Below are positions 7,612 through 16,870 of a DNA stretch of 43,726 bases, one piece after another; the stretch's first letter is position 1, and each line of letters starts with the position of its first letter. Below the pieces are notes generated by a model that worked only from the letters and a program-made list of their open reading frames with translations, was not told the DNA's origin and ran no database searches. The stretch is taken from positions 1 to 43,726 of the forward strand of contig JAGQPT010000179.1 in assembly GCA_020426575.1 (NCBI GenBank), in the 5' to 3' direction. This stretch comes from Planctomycetales bacterium. Its GTDB lineage: Bacteria > Planctomycetota > Planctomycetia > Pirellulales > JAEUIK01. A program made the translations under genes and the position numbers.

Positions 7612-9383
7612 TGCCATTGATCGTGCAGAAATTCGGCGGCACGAGCGTCGCCGACAGCCAGAAGATCCTCGCGGCGGCCCGCAAGGCGATCCGCGCCAAG
7701 AATGAGGGCAACCAGGTCGTTGTCGTCGTCAGCGCGATGGGGAAAAACACCGACGCGCTCATCCAACTGGCCGGCGAGATCAATCCGCGTCCACCGGCGC
7801 GCGAAATGGACATGCTGCTCTCGACCGGTGAACAGGTCTCGGTGGCACTGATGGCGATGGCCATCGAGCAGTTGGGACACCGTGCGATCAGCATGACCGG
7901 CCTGCAGATGGGCATCAAGACCGACAGCACGCACACGAAGGCCCGCATCCACTCGATCGACACCGACCGTATGCGGCGGGCGTTGGATGACGGCAACATC
8001 GTGATCGCCGCCGGCTTTCAGGGCGTTGACGACAACCTGAACATCACGACGCTGGGACGCGGCGGCAGTGACACGACGGCCGTCGCGCTGGCGGCCGTGC
8101 TCGGCGCCGACGCCTGCGAAATCAACACCGACGTCGACGGCGTCTACACGACCGATCCGCGGCTGCTACCCGAGGCCCGGCTGATGAAGCAGGTCAGCTA
8201 CGACGAGATGCTCGAACTGGCCAGTCTCGGCGCCGGCGTGATGCATAGTCGCGCGATCGAGTTCGGCAAGAAGTTCTCGGTGCCGATCCACGTGCGCTCG
8301 AGTTTCGCCGACATGCCCGGCACGATGATCGTCGACCAACCCGAGAGCAGCGAACGCGCCGTCAGCGGCGCCGCGTTGGTGCGCAACGAAGCCCTGATCA
8401 CGGTCGAAGGCGCGCCGGACGTGCCTGGCGTCTGTCACACGATCTTCTCGAAACTCGCCGCCCGATCGATCCCGGTCGACATGATCGTGCAGAACGTCAG
8501 TGCCGACGGACGCACCGACGTGTCGTTCACGGTGCTGGAAAACGAACTCGTACCGGCGCTCGAGTGTGCCGACGAATCGGTGGTTGAATTGGGGGCGGCC
8601 GGCGTTCGGCACGACGCCCAGGTGGCCAAGGCGTCCGTCGTGGGCCTGGGGATGGCGCGGCAGACCGGCGTGGCCCGACAGCTTTTCGATCAACTCGCGG
8701 CCGAAGGCATCAACGTGCTGATGATCAGCACGAGCGAGATCAAGATTTCCGTGCTCGTCGATCGCGAGGAAGCGGCGCGAACCCTGCGAACGGCTCACCA
8801 GGGTTTCGAACTCGACAAGCCACCGACGGAACCTCCGCCGCAAGCAACACTGCCCGCCAAGGGCGCCAAGGACGTCGCCGACGTGGTGGCCCGGCTCCAC
8901 GGCATGGAAGACCTGTTGATCGACGGCATCTCGCTCGATGAGACGCAGGCCACGGTGACCGTCTGTGGCGTGCCCGATCAGCCGGGAGTCGCCGACCGGG
9001 TTTTCAATGAGGTGGCCGACGCGGGAATCTTCGTCGACATGATCGTGCAAAGTTTCAGCCGCCGCGACTCGGCCGACATCACCTTTTCGGTGCCCAGGGC
9101 CGACGTCGAAAAGAGCGTCGCCACCGTCGAACGGCTCCGCTCGACGATCGGTTTCGAGCGCGTCACCCACCTGCCGAGCGTCGCCAAACTCTCGGTGGCT
9201 GGCATTGGGCTCCGCAGCCACGGCGGCATCGCGGTGCGGGTCTTCAAGGCCCTCGCCGACGAGGACATCAACATCGCCATGATCAACACCAGCGAGATGC
9301 AGATCAACGTCGTCATCGACGGCGAGGCCGGCAGCCGCGGCCTGGCGGCACTGCAAAAACAATTCGGCGACATGCGCGCCTGA
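7611..9383 (+). CDS. lysC: Aspartokinase with four ACT domains
   Basis: Phosphorylates aspartate, the first step to lysine, threonine and methionine. Translation from ATG 7611 gives 590 residues; an upstream in-frame start at 7512 would add 33 non-conserved residues. The kinase domain (about 1-235) begins MPLIVQKFGGTSVADS and has LLSTGEQVS, TTLGRGGSDTTAVALAA and INTDVDGVYTTDPR. The family usually ends after two ACT modules (about 400 residues). Here there are two pairs: ACT1-2 at about 262-400 (ITVEGAPDVPGVCHTIF and ASVVGLGMARQTGVA), a Pro-rich linker (about 405-420), then ACT3-4 at about 447-587 (VTVCGVPDQPGVADRVF and LSVAGIGLRSHGGIA). The same four-ACT layout is known from cyanobacterial aspartokinases. 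It lies downstream of hom and the putative homoserine kinase. Confidence 0.97.
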   Translation: MPLIVQKFGGTSVADSQKILAAARKAIRAKNEGNQVVVVVSAMGKNTDALIQLAGEINPRPPAREMDMLLSTGEQVSVALMAMAIEQLGHRAISMTGLQMGIKTDSTHTKARIHSIDTDRMRRALDDGNIVIAAGFQGVDDNLNITTLGRGGSDTTAVALAAVLGADACEINTDVDGVYTTDPRLLPEARLMKQVSYDEMLELASLGAGVMHSRAIEFGKKFSVPIHVRSSFADMPGTMIVDQPESSERAVSGAALVRNEALITVEGAPDVPGVCHTIFSKLAARSIPVDMIVQNVSADGRTDVSFTVLENELVPALECADESVVELGAAGVRHDAQVAKASVVGLGMARQTGVARQLFDQLAAEGINVLMISTSEIKISVLVDREEAARTLRTAHQGFELDKPPTEPPPQATLPAKGAKDVADVVARLHGMEDLLIDGISLDETQATVTVCGVPDQPGVADRVFNEVADAGIFVDMIVQSFSRRDSADITFSVPRADVEKSVATVERLRSTIGFERVTHLPSVAKLSVAGIGLRSHGGIAVRVFKALADEDINIAMINTSEMQINVVIDGEAGSRGLAALQKQFGDMRA

Positions 9384-9490
9384 TCACGACTGACATTGTA
9401 TCGGCGCGCCAAGCAGTGCATCGGTGGGCCAAGTCGCGGCGTCCGTTCCACGTCTCGACTCGTCACGAACGTTTGGTTGACGCCGACGCG

Positions 9491-11362
9491 TCACCCCGCA
9501 GGTTCGGCTTCGGGCTCGGCGTCGAACAGGTTCGAGATGATCTCGGCCCTGGGAGGCTGCGTGGCCAGGCTCACGGCGACGCCGGCCACGGCCGACATCA
9601 ACAACCCCCAGACGATCGGGTCGATGCCAAACAGGTAGATGGGTCGAAACGCGCCGCCGGTGAAGAGCACTTCGTCTTGCACAAAGGCCGCCGGCATCAT
9701 GCCGTCCGGCAGCCAGCCGACGGCGTAGAGCCCCACGACGGTGGCGGAGCCAGCCAACATCGAGGCGATCGTGCCGGCGGCCGTCGCTCTGCGCCAGAAG
9801 GCGGTCATCACCCCTGGCACGGCAAACGCCGCCGCTTGCCCTGCGCCGCAGAACACGATGATCGCCTGCAAAAACTCCGGCGGGTTGATATTCGTGGCGA
9901 TGGCGATCGCACCGACGACGAGCATGGACAAGTACGTGAGTCGCTTGATCGTCATCTCGTTGGCGTGCGGGTCGTAAAACCGTTGGTAGATGTCGCGGAC
10001 AATGCCCGAGGCGATCACCACCAGGTACGAGCTCACCGTGGCCATCACCGCGCCAAATGGCGCAGCCAGGACAAGCCCCGCCAGTAGCGAACCGCCCGTC
10101 CACTGGCTGGTCATCTGCACCGCCATGCGGGGAATGATTTCGTCGGGGTGCTGGACGTTGGGCATCAGCGCGCGGCCGGCGATGCAGATCATGATCAGCG
10201 GGATGTAGATCAGCATGTTGTAGGCGGCCAGCAGGACGATCGAGCGGCGCAGCGTACCGGTGCTGTTGCAGGCCATCAGCCGCACCATGCCCGCCGGCGA
10301 ACCCATACCACCGTACACCCAGGTGAAGAAGAATGAGAAAGCGAGGCTGACGGGGAGGAAGATCCGCACGGGCGCGTGGGCCTGTTCCAGCGCGACCTGC
10401 TCTTCGGCGACGAGTTGTTCGGATTCGAGTTGTTCGGGACCCGGCGCATCGTCCGACACCGCCGTCGGAGCGATAAACCCGGGGCCGCTGACAAAACCGT
10501 CGCCCGTTGCGGCGACGGCCTGGCGCGTGGCGGCTTCCAGCCCACCGGCGGCGGGCACGGCGATGCAGACGAGGATCACGACGCCAATGAGCATCAACAC
10601 GCTTTGAAACAAGTCGGTCCACACCGACGCAAGAAACCCGCCGAACATCGTGTAGCCCACCACAATCAGGGTGAAAGTCCCCAGGCCGACGAGAAAGGCG
10701 TAGTCGACCGGTGGGGCCGGTTTCGCAGCTTCAGGCGTTTCGGCGGTGGCGTTTGCCGCGGCCGTGATCGTCGTCTCAATGCTGGTTGCGTCGATGGCGT
10801 CCGTGCCAGCAGCAGCGGCCGAATCGGCGGCGGCGACTGGGGCAGCTTCATCGACCGGCGCCGAGGCGAACACGGCGTCCAGCGGAAAGACGATCTTCAT
10901 CACGGCGGCGCCGGCCTTGAACTGGGCCACCATCGTGAACGTGAGAAAGAATAGAATCAACAACGAGCCGATCAGCCCCACGCGCGAATCGTCGAAACGT
11001 TCGCGGAGCAGGTCGGGCACCGTGATCGCGCCGGTGCGGCGCGACAGTTGCGCGAAGCGTTTCCCCAGCACGCCGAGGCTCGTCAGCGGCACGACCATGT
11101 ATCCGGCGATCCACACGGCCACGACCCAGCCGAAACTGTACACCAGGGCGGGAAATCCCATGAACGTACCACCGCTCTGCACGGTGGCGGTCAGCGCGAT
11201 GGCCCAGGCCCCCAGACCGCGATTGCCGAGGAAGTAGCCCTTGAGGAACGAGCCGCGACTGACGGCCCGCTGCGCAGCGGCACCGAACCAGAGCGTGGCG
11301 ATGATGAAGATCACCAGGGCAACGACTGTGCCCCATTGGGTTGTGATGCCGTCTTCGAGCAT
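9491..11362 (-). CDS. Sodium:solute symporter (SSS family, PanF-like) with low-complexity inserts
   Basis: A polytopic inner-membrane transporter of the SSS family, 623 residues from the ATG at 11360-11362. A longer frame to 11479 would overlap the neighbouring gene and has no conserved sequence. Family signs are YFLGNRGLGAWAIALTAT, SGGTFMGFPALVYSFGW, DLLRERF and VVGYTMFGGFLASVWTDLFQ. Two unusual hydrophilic inserts interrupt it: residues 163-218 (Ala/Thr/Asp/Glu-rich) and about 288-330 (Glu/Gln/Ala-rich). The gene directly upstream encodes a small YhdT-like membrane protein, the same pairing as yhdT-panF, which suggests sodium-coupled uptake of pantothenate or another organic anion. Substrate is not provable from sequence. 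Confidence 0.9.
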   Translation of the reverse strand: MLEDGITTQWGTVVALVIFIIATLWFGAAAQRAVSRGSFLKGYFLGNRGLGAWAIALTATVQSGGTFMGFPALVYSFGWVVAVWIAGYMVVPLTSLGVLGKRFAQLSRRTGAITVPDLLRERFDDSRVGLIGSLLILFFLTFTMVAQFKAGAAVMKIVFPLDAVFASAPVDEAAPVAAADSAAAAGTDAIDATSIETTITAAANATAETPEAAKPAPPVDYAFLVGLGTFTLIVVGYTMFGGFLASVWTDLFQSVLMLIGVVILVCIAVPAAGGLEAATRQAVAATGDGFVSGPGFIAPTAVSDDAPGPEQLESEQLVAEEQVALEQAHAPVRIFLPVSLAFSFFFTWVYGGMGSPAGMVRLMACNSTGTLRRSIVLLAAYNMLIYIPLIMICIAGRALMPNVQHPDEIIPRMAVQMTSQWTGGSLLAGLVLAAPFGAVMATVSSYLVVIASGIVRDIYQRFYDPHANEMTIKRLTYLSMLVVGAIAIATNINPPEFLQAIIVFCGAGQAAAFAVPGVMTAFWRRATAAGTIASMLAGSATVVGLYAVGWLPDGMMPAAFVQDEVLFTGGAFRPIYLFGIDPIVWGLLMSAVAGVAVSLATQPPRAEIISNLFDAEPEAEPAG

Positions 11363-11420
11363 GGCGTGTCGTCGATCCAGCGTGGGGAAGTGACAGGGAG
11401 GCGCGGCGGTTGGCTCGCGC

Positions 11421-11720
11421 CTAGAAATCATCCGTAAAGTCGTCGGGCACCTTGCTGTCGTCTCCCAACGGCTCGTCACCCATGAAGAAGTTGCAGAACC
11501 ACCAGGTGAACACCGTGCACAGCGTCCAGGGGAAGATCACGCCCCAAAACACCCAGTCCGGAAAGCCAAACACGAACGTCATGTCGTCGATCGTGCGGTC
11601 GTAACCGTAGAGTGCGCAATACGTGACGGTGTAAACGAGCGCGACGGCCCACAGCACGACGATCACGATGGCCTCGCGCCGCGCACTCCGCAGCAGCGCA
11701 TCTTCTTCGCGTGGTGGCAT
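11421..11720 (-). CDS. Small YhdT-like membrane protein, partner of the SSS symporter
   Basis: A 99-residue protein with two membrane spans, about residues 17-36 (EAIVIVVLWAVALVYTVTYC) and about 55-78 (WVFWGVIFPWTLCTVFTWWF), and an acidic C-terminus (DDSKVPDDFTDDF). The size, two-helix layout and position just upstream of an SSS transporter match the YhdT/DUF997 family that accompanies PanF-type symporters. It ends 58 nt before the symporter start, so the two are probably co-transcribed and co-functional. The family assignment rests on layout and context. Confidence 0.82.
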   Translation of the reverse strand: MPPREEDALLRSARREAIVIVVLWAVALVYTVTYCALYGYDRTIDDMTFVFGFPDWVFWGVIFPWTLCTVFTWWFCNFFMGDEPLGDDSKVPDDFTDDF

Positions 11721-11974
11721 GAGTGCAATTTCCTCGTTTCAGCGCGGTGGGACCGCGTGGCGGTGGCTGCGCCCCAGGCGGGTTGACGCCAAGAATACTC
11801 GCTCGCCTGACGGATTAAAAGCACTCAGCCGTCATGCGCCGACGGGCTGGGGCCGTTAGCGAAGAAATCCAACGGGTCGCCGACACGCGTCGAGTCTGGG
11901 CCCAGCTTGCTTTGTCGGGGGCAAATCGGTGCGCGGCAAGGGCCGACGTCGGCCATCACAAAGACGCCGGCCGT

Positions 11975-12661
11975 TCACAGCAGCCACTTGACGGCGAGGA
12001 ATCCCGCGACGAGCAAAGCGAACAGGGCGAACGTCAGCAGGGCGAAATAGCGCTCGATGAGTTCACGGGCCCTTTCGCCGAAGAGATAGACAAACGTGGC
12101 GACGAGAAAGAACCGCGCCGAACGCCCCACGAGCGAAGCCAGCAGCAGCGTGCCGAGCGAGACGTACTGGTGGAACATGCCGGCCGCAATCGTGAACACT
12201 TTAAAGGGAATGGGGGTAAAAGCGGCGCCGATGATCGCCAACATTGCGTTGTCATGGTAGCGCTGGCCGACGAGTTGAAAGTTTTCCGGAGTACAGCCGG
12301 GCACGTATTTGTAGAAGAAGCCGCCGATCGCTTCCCAGAACAAGTAGCCGATGGCCCAGCCCAGCAGGGCACCGGCAACGCTGGCGAGCGTGCTTACCGT
12401 CGCGTAGAAAAAAGCCCGGCGGGGCCGCGACATCGAAAGCGCGATCTGCAGCACGTCAGGGGGTATGGGGAAGAACGAACTCTCGGCGAACGAGAGCAGC
12501 ACCAGTGCCGGTGTACCGTACGGCGTGTGGGCCCAGTGCAACATCCAGTCGTACAGACGCCGCGCAGGTCCGCGACGGACCAGCACATCGGGCAGCATCG
12601 GTACTTCGGGCGCGTCCTGGGTTGCGGACGAGCCGGGTTGATCTTCCGCCGCACTATCCAT
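11975..12661 (-). CDS. DedA/YqaA-type (SNARE-associated) membrane protein
   Basis: A 228-residue integral membrane protein starting at ATG 12659-12661. After a hydrophilic N-terminus of about 40 residues come the amphipathic [39 protein letters not shown] segment (in pieces: [12 protein letters not shown] is the signature), TM helices around [20 protein letters not shown], then [16 protein letters not shown] and [17 protein letters not shown]. The paired F-PIP motifs and GRSARF are typical of the COG1238/YqaA branch of the DedA-like superfamily. Some DedA relatives flip undecaprenyl phosphate or phospholipids; that role is not shown for this branch. Divergent from the dioxygenase gene across 177 bp. 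Confidence 0.9.
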   Translation of the reverse strand: MDSAAEDQPGSSATQDAPEVPMLPDVLVRRGPARRLYDWMLHWAHTPYGTPALVLLSFAESSFFPIPPDVLQIALSMSRPRRAFFYATVSTLASVAGALLGWAIGYLFWEAIGGFFYKYVPGCTPENFQLVGQRYHDNAMLAIIGAAFTPIPFKVFTIAAGMFHQYVSLGTLLLASLVGRSARFFLVATFVYLFGERARELIERYFALLTFALFALLVAGFLAVKWLL

Positions 12662-12838
12662 CGTGCCTGTCCATCGCGTCTTCGTTCTGCAAGGTTTGCG
12701 GAGAATGTTTTGCTGCGGAATTCTGGCATATTTCCCAGCCGGGGGCGAGCCGGGTCCGCGAGGGGACAATTTGCACGAGCCGGCGGCGAATGCCATGATG
12801 AGAACCCGGCGGGGCCCATCCAAAGCCAGGATCCAGCA

Positions 12839-13720
12839 ATGATTGTCGACTTTTCCCATCGGCACGTCCCGGTCAGCACGCTCTTTGAGCAACCGACGAG
12901 TCGCGCCCAGTGGGACGCCCTGCGGCTCAGCAACGAAGAGGTGGATTTCTTCCAGGAAAATGGCTACGTCGTCGGCGGACGGTTGCTCGATGATGACCAG
13001 ATCGAGACGCTCCGCGGCGAGGTCACCGAGCTGGCAAATCCGGACCACCCGGCCCACGAGTTATTCTACGAGTTCCATTCCAACGAGTCGGACGATCCGG
13101 CGACGGTGTTGTTCCACGCCCTGGGGGCTTGGCGGATTGGCCAGGGGCTGCACGACATACTCTGGCATCCGCGCATGCTGGTGGCCGCCTCGCAGCTTCT
13201 CGGCGGCGCCGTGCGGTTCTGGCACGACCAGTTGTTTTGCAAACCACCCCGGCACGGCGGCGTTGTGGCCTGGCACCAGGATTACTCCTATTGGACGCGG
13301 ACCGTGCCGTTGGCGCACCTCACGTGCTGGATCGGGCTGGACGACGCCGACGAACAAAGTGGCTGCGTGCAGTACATCCCAGGTAGTCATCGTTGGAATC
13401 TGCTGCCGATCACCGGGTTGGCCGGCGACATGCATGCGATCCGCGAGGTGCTCAGCGACGAACAGTGGGAGGCGTTTCGGCCGGTCAAGGTCGAACTGCG
13501 GCGTGGCGAATGCGTGTTTCATCACGCGCTGACGATCCACGGCTCCGAGGCGAACCGATCGGACCATCCGCGTCGGGCGGTGGTGGTCAACATGGTTCGC
13601 GACGGCGTCGTCTCGGATTCCAACGAACCGCTGCTCGCGGGCGTGCCGGTCGTTCCACTCGGCGAACCCCTTGGCGGGCAGTTCTTCCCGTTGCTGTTCG
13701 ACCCCGAATCGATCGAGTAG
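12839..13720 (+). CDS. Phytanoyl-CoA dioxygenase (PhyH)-family Fe(II)/2-oxoglutarate oxygenase
   Basis: A 293-residue non-haem iron oxygenase that would use 2-oxoglutarate and O2 to hydroxylate or halogenate a small molecule. The open frame extends far upstream, but the ATG at 12839 is chosen because conserved sequence begins there and the upstream part overlaps the divergent DedA-like gene. The iron facial triad is visible: WHQD (His146, Asp148) and a distal His at about 234 in [12 protein letters not shown], whose following Arg would bind 2-oxoglutarate. Other signs are [14 protein letters not shown] at the N-terminus, [24 protein letters not shown] and GECVFHH. The substrate is unknown; PhyH-family proteins are abundant in Planctomycetes with varied or unknown roles. 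Confidence 0.92.
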   Translation: MIVDFSHRHVPVSTLFEQPTSRAQWDALRLSNEEVDFFQENGYVVGGRLLDDDQIETLRGEVTELANPDHPAHELFYEFHSNESDDPATVLFHALGAWRIGQGLHDILWHPRMLVAASQLLGGAVRFWHDQLFCKPPRHGGVVAWHQDYSYWTRTVPLAHLTCWIGLDDADEQSGCVQYIPGSHRWNLLPITGLAGDMHAIREVLSDEQWEAFRPVKVELRRGECVFHHALTIHGSEANRSDHPRRAVVVNMVRDGVVSDSNEPLLAGVPVVPLGEPLGGQFFPLLFDPESIE

Positions 13721-13965
13721 ACTGCGCACGGGCGCTGCGGTTTGGCGGCCGAGTGAGGGTATCGACCGGCGCGCCTGGCGCCGGGCGACAATATTTCGGG
13801 ACGTGCGGCGAATTGCCCGTCAGCAAATTAGTTTGCCGGCGGATTGCGTCGACGGTCTAGGGAAAGACAGCGGACAAGTGTGATCGCTGTGACGCCCGCT
13901 GCCGCGCAAGGCGTTGTGGCGAACGGTCAAATTGGGCAATAGATGGTGCAGGCGACGGTGGCCGA

Positions 13966-14340
13966 ATGTTCTTTCCTCGCTTCTCAACGCGGACATTGTT
14001 GATTCTGACCGCAGTCGCGGCGGGGCTATTCGGTATCCTGGGATTGGGGGCGCAGGGTTACGTCTGGGCCGGAGCTGTGTCGGCCGCGATCGTGGCGGCG
14101 TGTGTGGTGGCCGTCGTGCACGCCTTGCTCTTCACCCTGGTCTGGTTGGTTTCTCCGGTGCTGGCACGTCGCGACGCGGCGCGACAGGCGAGCAGCAGCC
14201 CGTTTGCCAGCGAGGCCTTTCCGCTTGTGGGCCCTTCGCTGGTCGAACGGATGGAGGCCGCCGTCAGGCCACCGCCCGAGGCCACGAACGGCGCCGATCG
14301 GCTCGATGGCGAACCACCCCCAGACCGCGACCGCGCATGA
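13966..14340 (+). CDS. Small membrane protein of unknown function
   Basis: A 124-residue protein that opens MFFPRFSTRTLLILTAVAAG; a short FS-RTLL run before the first membrane helix is common in planctomycetal membrane proteins. Two hydrophobic spans cover about residues 9-32 and 34-62. The remaining 60 residues are hydrophilic, Pro/Arg/Asp-rich and probably cytoplasmic. It lies 112 nt upstream of the large exported protein of the ABC exporter cluster and may belong to that operon. No function is recognised. Confidence 0.7.
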   Translation: MFFPRFSTRTLLILTAVAAGLFGILGLGAQGYVWAGAVSAAIVAACVVAVVHALLFTLVWLVSPVLARRDAARQASSSPFASEAFPLVGPSLVERMEAAVRPPPEATNGADRLDGEPPPDRDRA

Positions 14341-14452
14341 GGTGCGTGACACGGCCGATCGAAGGTGCCCCAACAACGCTCAAAATCAACGCGTCTCACG
14401 AACGACACTTGCGAACATGTTGATCCCATCACCCGACGACGCGAAGAGTGCA

Positions 14453-16870
14453 ATGCAACGGCGCGTCGGCCTCGTCGCCGTTGTGGCAGCGCTCGTCGCG
14501 TCGGTCGCATTGGCGGGTCGTGCGTACGCTCAGGTGCTGCCCATTCAGGCCATGGGAGCTCAAACCGTGCGCGGCGACGGGATCGACCTGCGTTTCGACG
14601 CCAACTGGGTCGAGGGGCCTGGCTATGTGCCGGTAACCATCACCGCCGGGCAATTCGGCCCCTCGCGGTCCGATCGCCAGATTGTCATCGAACTTCAGCA
14701 CAGCACCGCGTACGACCGCCGCACCGTCGTACGGCAAGAGATCGTCGTACCACCGTCGCCGCAGACGACGACCGTGTGTGTGCCCATGCCCCGCTGGGTG
14801 TCAGACTACATGGGGCAGCATGAGCTGACGGTGTACGAAAACGGCCGCCGGCTAAGAAAACTGTCGGGCTCGTACATTTCCATACCGCCACGCGTGAATA
14901 CGTCGTCGTTCAATGAGCGTTTTCCCAGCATGCTCTTCATCTCCGAGACCGCGGTCGACTCGTCGACCCTAAGCACGATGTTTCCCGATAGCTGGTCCGG
15001 CGTCTCGGGCGCGGGTGTGCCGTTGAGCACGTCGCAGACGGTGGCTCCGAGTCGACTTCCCGTCGAGTGGATCGACTACACGTGTCTGGACCTGATTGTG
15101 ATCTCCCGCAAACAGCTTGAATCGCTTTCCCAGCAACAGCCGCAGGCGTGGGACGCCGTCCAGCGATGGGTGCTTGCCGGCGGTAATATCGTCGTCCACG
15201 GTTTTCCCGCTGATTGGGACGGTCTGGCCGTGATCGATGAGCTCGTCGCACCGCCACCTTCGAGCGTCTTGGGGGTCGGCTCCGGCCTTCGCGCCCCAAA
15301 CCCTGGCCGCCCGAACGCTAACGACACAAGGGGCGAACGTTCCGACGGCAACGATACAGAAGCCAACAATGCCGAAAACAACGATGCCGCCGACGGCAAT
15401 GCCGCAGGCGGCGAGCCCCAAGGTGACGATTCCGAAGCTGACGCTTCACATGGTGGTTGGGTGACGTTGAACGACGTTGAAGACGTGAGACCACTGCGCG
15501 ACGAGGAACTTGTCGACGGCTACGACTTGAGGACCTGGCAGTCGAACACTAGTCAACGCACCCCCATCGTACAGTACAGCGTGCGGGTCGTTCCTTCGGA
15601 CGACGGCGAAGCGGAACCCGGCGACGCCGAATTCAAGGCGCGGGAAGACGATGCCCGTCGTAACGTTCGCTGGCGACTGGCGGGCTTGGGGCGCATCGTC
15701 GCCGTCGCTGATACGGAGCTTTTTCCCGGCGGACGTCCGATCTGGCGGGCAATTATCGGGTCGCTGGAACGATCCGTGCGCGGTGGTCGAATCGTCGAGG
15801 ATCGTTGGCACTGGCACCAGCGGATGGGCGTGTCGCTGTTGCAGGACAACCCCAGCTTTTGGGAATTCCTCGTCCCCGGCGTCGGTCACGCCCTGGTGAC
15901 CGAGTTCCAGGTGTTGATCACGCTATTCGTGCTGGTGATTGGTCCGCTCAACTACTTCTTTCTGCGACGCCGCAACAAGCTTCACCTGATCATCTTCACG
16001 ACGCCGCTCAGTGCGGCCGTTGTCACCGTGGCGCTGATGGCCTGGGGGCTCGTCGCCGATGGCATCTCGACGCGAGTTCGGGCGCGCAGCTTCACCCACA
16101 TCGACCAGCGCGACGGTACCGCCGTGTGCTGGAGTCGACAATCATACTACGCGGGAATCGCTCCCGCCGGTGGATTGGTATTCCCCCGTGACGTGGCCGT
16201 CATCCCGATTCGCGTTGCCGACGCCGAGTCGAGTTCGATCGAGTGGCTCACGGTCTGGGACGACGCGCAGCGACTCGAAAGTGGTTGGCTGCCGTCGCGC
16301 ACGCCGACGCAACTGTTGGCGATCCGCTCGCGACCGACCGCCGCGGGACTGACCATCGTTCCGGCTCGGACGGACGCGCCGAGCGAAACTGACGCGGCCC
16401 CTGCGTCGATCATGGTCACGAACCGCCTGGGAACGCGCATCCAGCGATTGATTATCACCGATCTGGATGGCAACGATTACGCGATCGACGAACCGCTGGA
16501 ACCTGGGCAGGTCCGCACGCTGACTCAATTGGACGACGACAACTTTGTCCTGGCGGCCCAAGCGTTTCGTGGGCTGTTGACCCAGCATCGGCCGCGCCGT
16601 CCCGAGGGCTTCACGAAGGACTCATCCGGTGTGTTCGGTAGTTCGTCGCGACGCTGGTACTCATACGGCGCGGAATATGACACGGTGTCCGCGGACAGGA
16701 GCCTGCTGGAACGGCAATTTGCGATCGCGGAGCGAACGTTGGCGGGGCCCCCGGTAAACCTGGCGGCGGGCTCATACATGGCCATCGTTGAACGTTCACC
16801 CGAGGTCGTGTTTGGCACCGACCAGGCCGAGGAAGAGGCGAGCACGCATTTTGTCACGGGGGCGTGGTGA
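14453..16870 (+). CDS. Large exported/membrane accessory protein of an ABC exporter
   Basis: An 805-residue protein beginning with a clear signal peptide (MQRRVGLVAVVAALVASVAL, likely cleavage after AYA at 26). An in-frame ATG at 14417 would add 12 residues; GAAGAG just before 14453 favours the later start. A long extracytoplasmic part (about 27-480) includes an Asn/Asp/Gly-rich low-complexity stretch at about 279-332. Two close membrane helices follow at about 484-508 (LITLFVLVIGPLNYFFLRRR) and about 516-536, then a second external domain. The GPLNYF-LRRR motif with an adjacent helix pair recurs in uncharacterised proteins encoded beside ABC-2 exporters. It overlaps the ABC ATPase gene by 7 nt. 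Substrate and mechanism are unknown; a periplasmic gating or capture role is inferred. Confidence 0.85.
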   Translation: MQRRVGLVAVVAALVASVALAGRAYAQVLPIQAMGAQTVRGDGIDLRFDANWVEGPGYVPVTITAGQFGPSRSDRQIVIELQHSTAYDRRTVVRQEIVVPPSPQTTTVCVPMPRWVSDYMGQHELTVYENGRRLRKLSGSYISIPPRVNTSSFNERFPSMLFISETAVDSSTLSTMFPDSWSGVSGAGVPLSTSQTVAPSRLPVEWIDYTCLDLIVISRKQLESLSQQQPQAWDAVQRWVLAGGNIVVHGFPADWDGLAVIDELVAPPPSSVLGVGSGLRAPNPGRPNANDTRGERSDGNDTEANNAENNDAADGNAAGGEPQGDDSEADASHGGWVTLNDVEDVRPLRDEELVDGYDLRTWQSNTSQRTPIVQYSVRVVPSDDGEAEPGDAEFKAREDDARRNVRWRLAGLGRIVAVADTELFPGGRPIWRAIIGSLERSVRGGRIVEDRWHWHQRMGVSLLQDNPSFWEFLVPGVGHALVTEFQVLITLFVLVIGPLNYFFLRRRNKLHLIIFTTPLSAAVVTVALMAWGLVADGISTRVRARSFTHIDQRDGTAVCWSRQSYYAGIAPAGGLVFPRDVAVIPIRVADAESSSIEWLTVWDDAQRLESGWLPSRTPTQLLAIRSRPTAAGLTIVPARTDAPSETDAAPASIMVTNRLGTRIQRLIITDLDGNDYAIDEPLEPGQVRTLTQLDDDNFVLAAQAFRGLLTQHRPRRPEGFTKDSSGVFGSSSRRWYSYGAEYDTVSADRSLLERQFAIAERTLAGPPVNLAAGSYMAIVERSPEVVFGTDQAEEEASTHFVTGAW

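Noticed and set aside
8166..9362. Minus-strand open frame (398 codons) opposite aspartokinase
   Set aside because: It is an antisense shadow of the ACT region of lysC with His/Asp/Arg-biased composition and no family motifs.
11834..12838. N-terminal extension of the PhyH frame, or separate gene, over the DedA-like gene
   Set aside because: The extension is antisense to the DedA-like gene, lacks conserved residues, and the PhyH domain begins at 12839.
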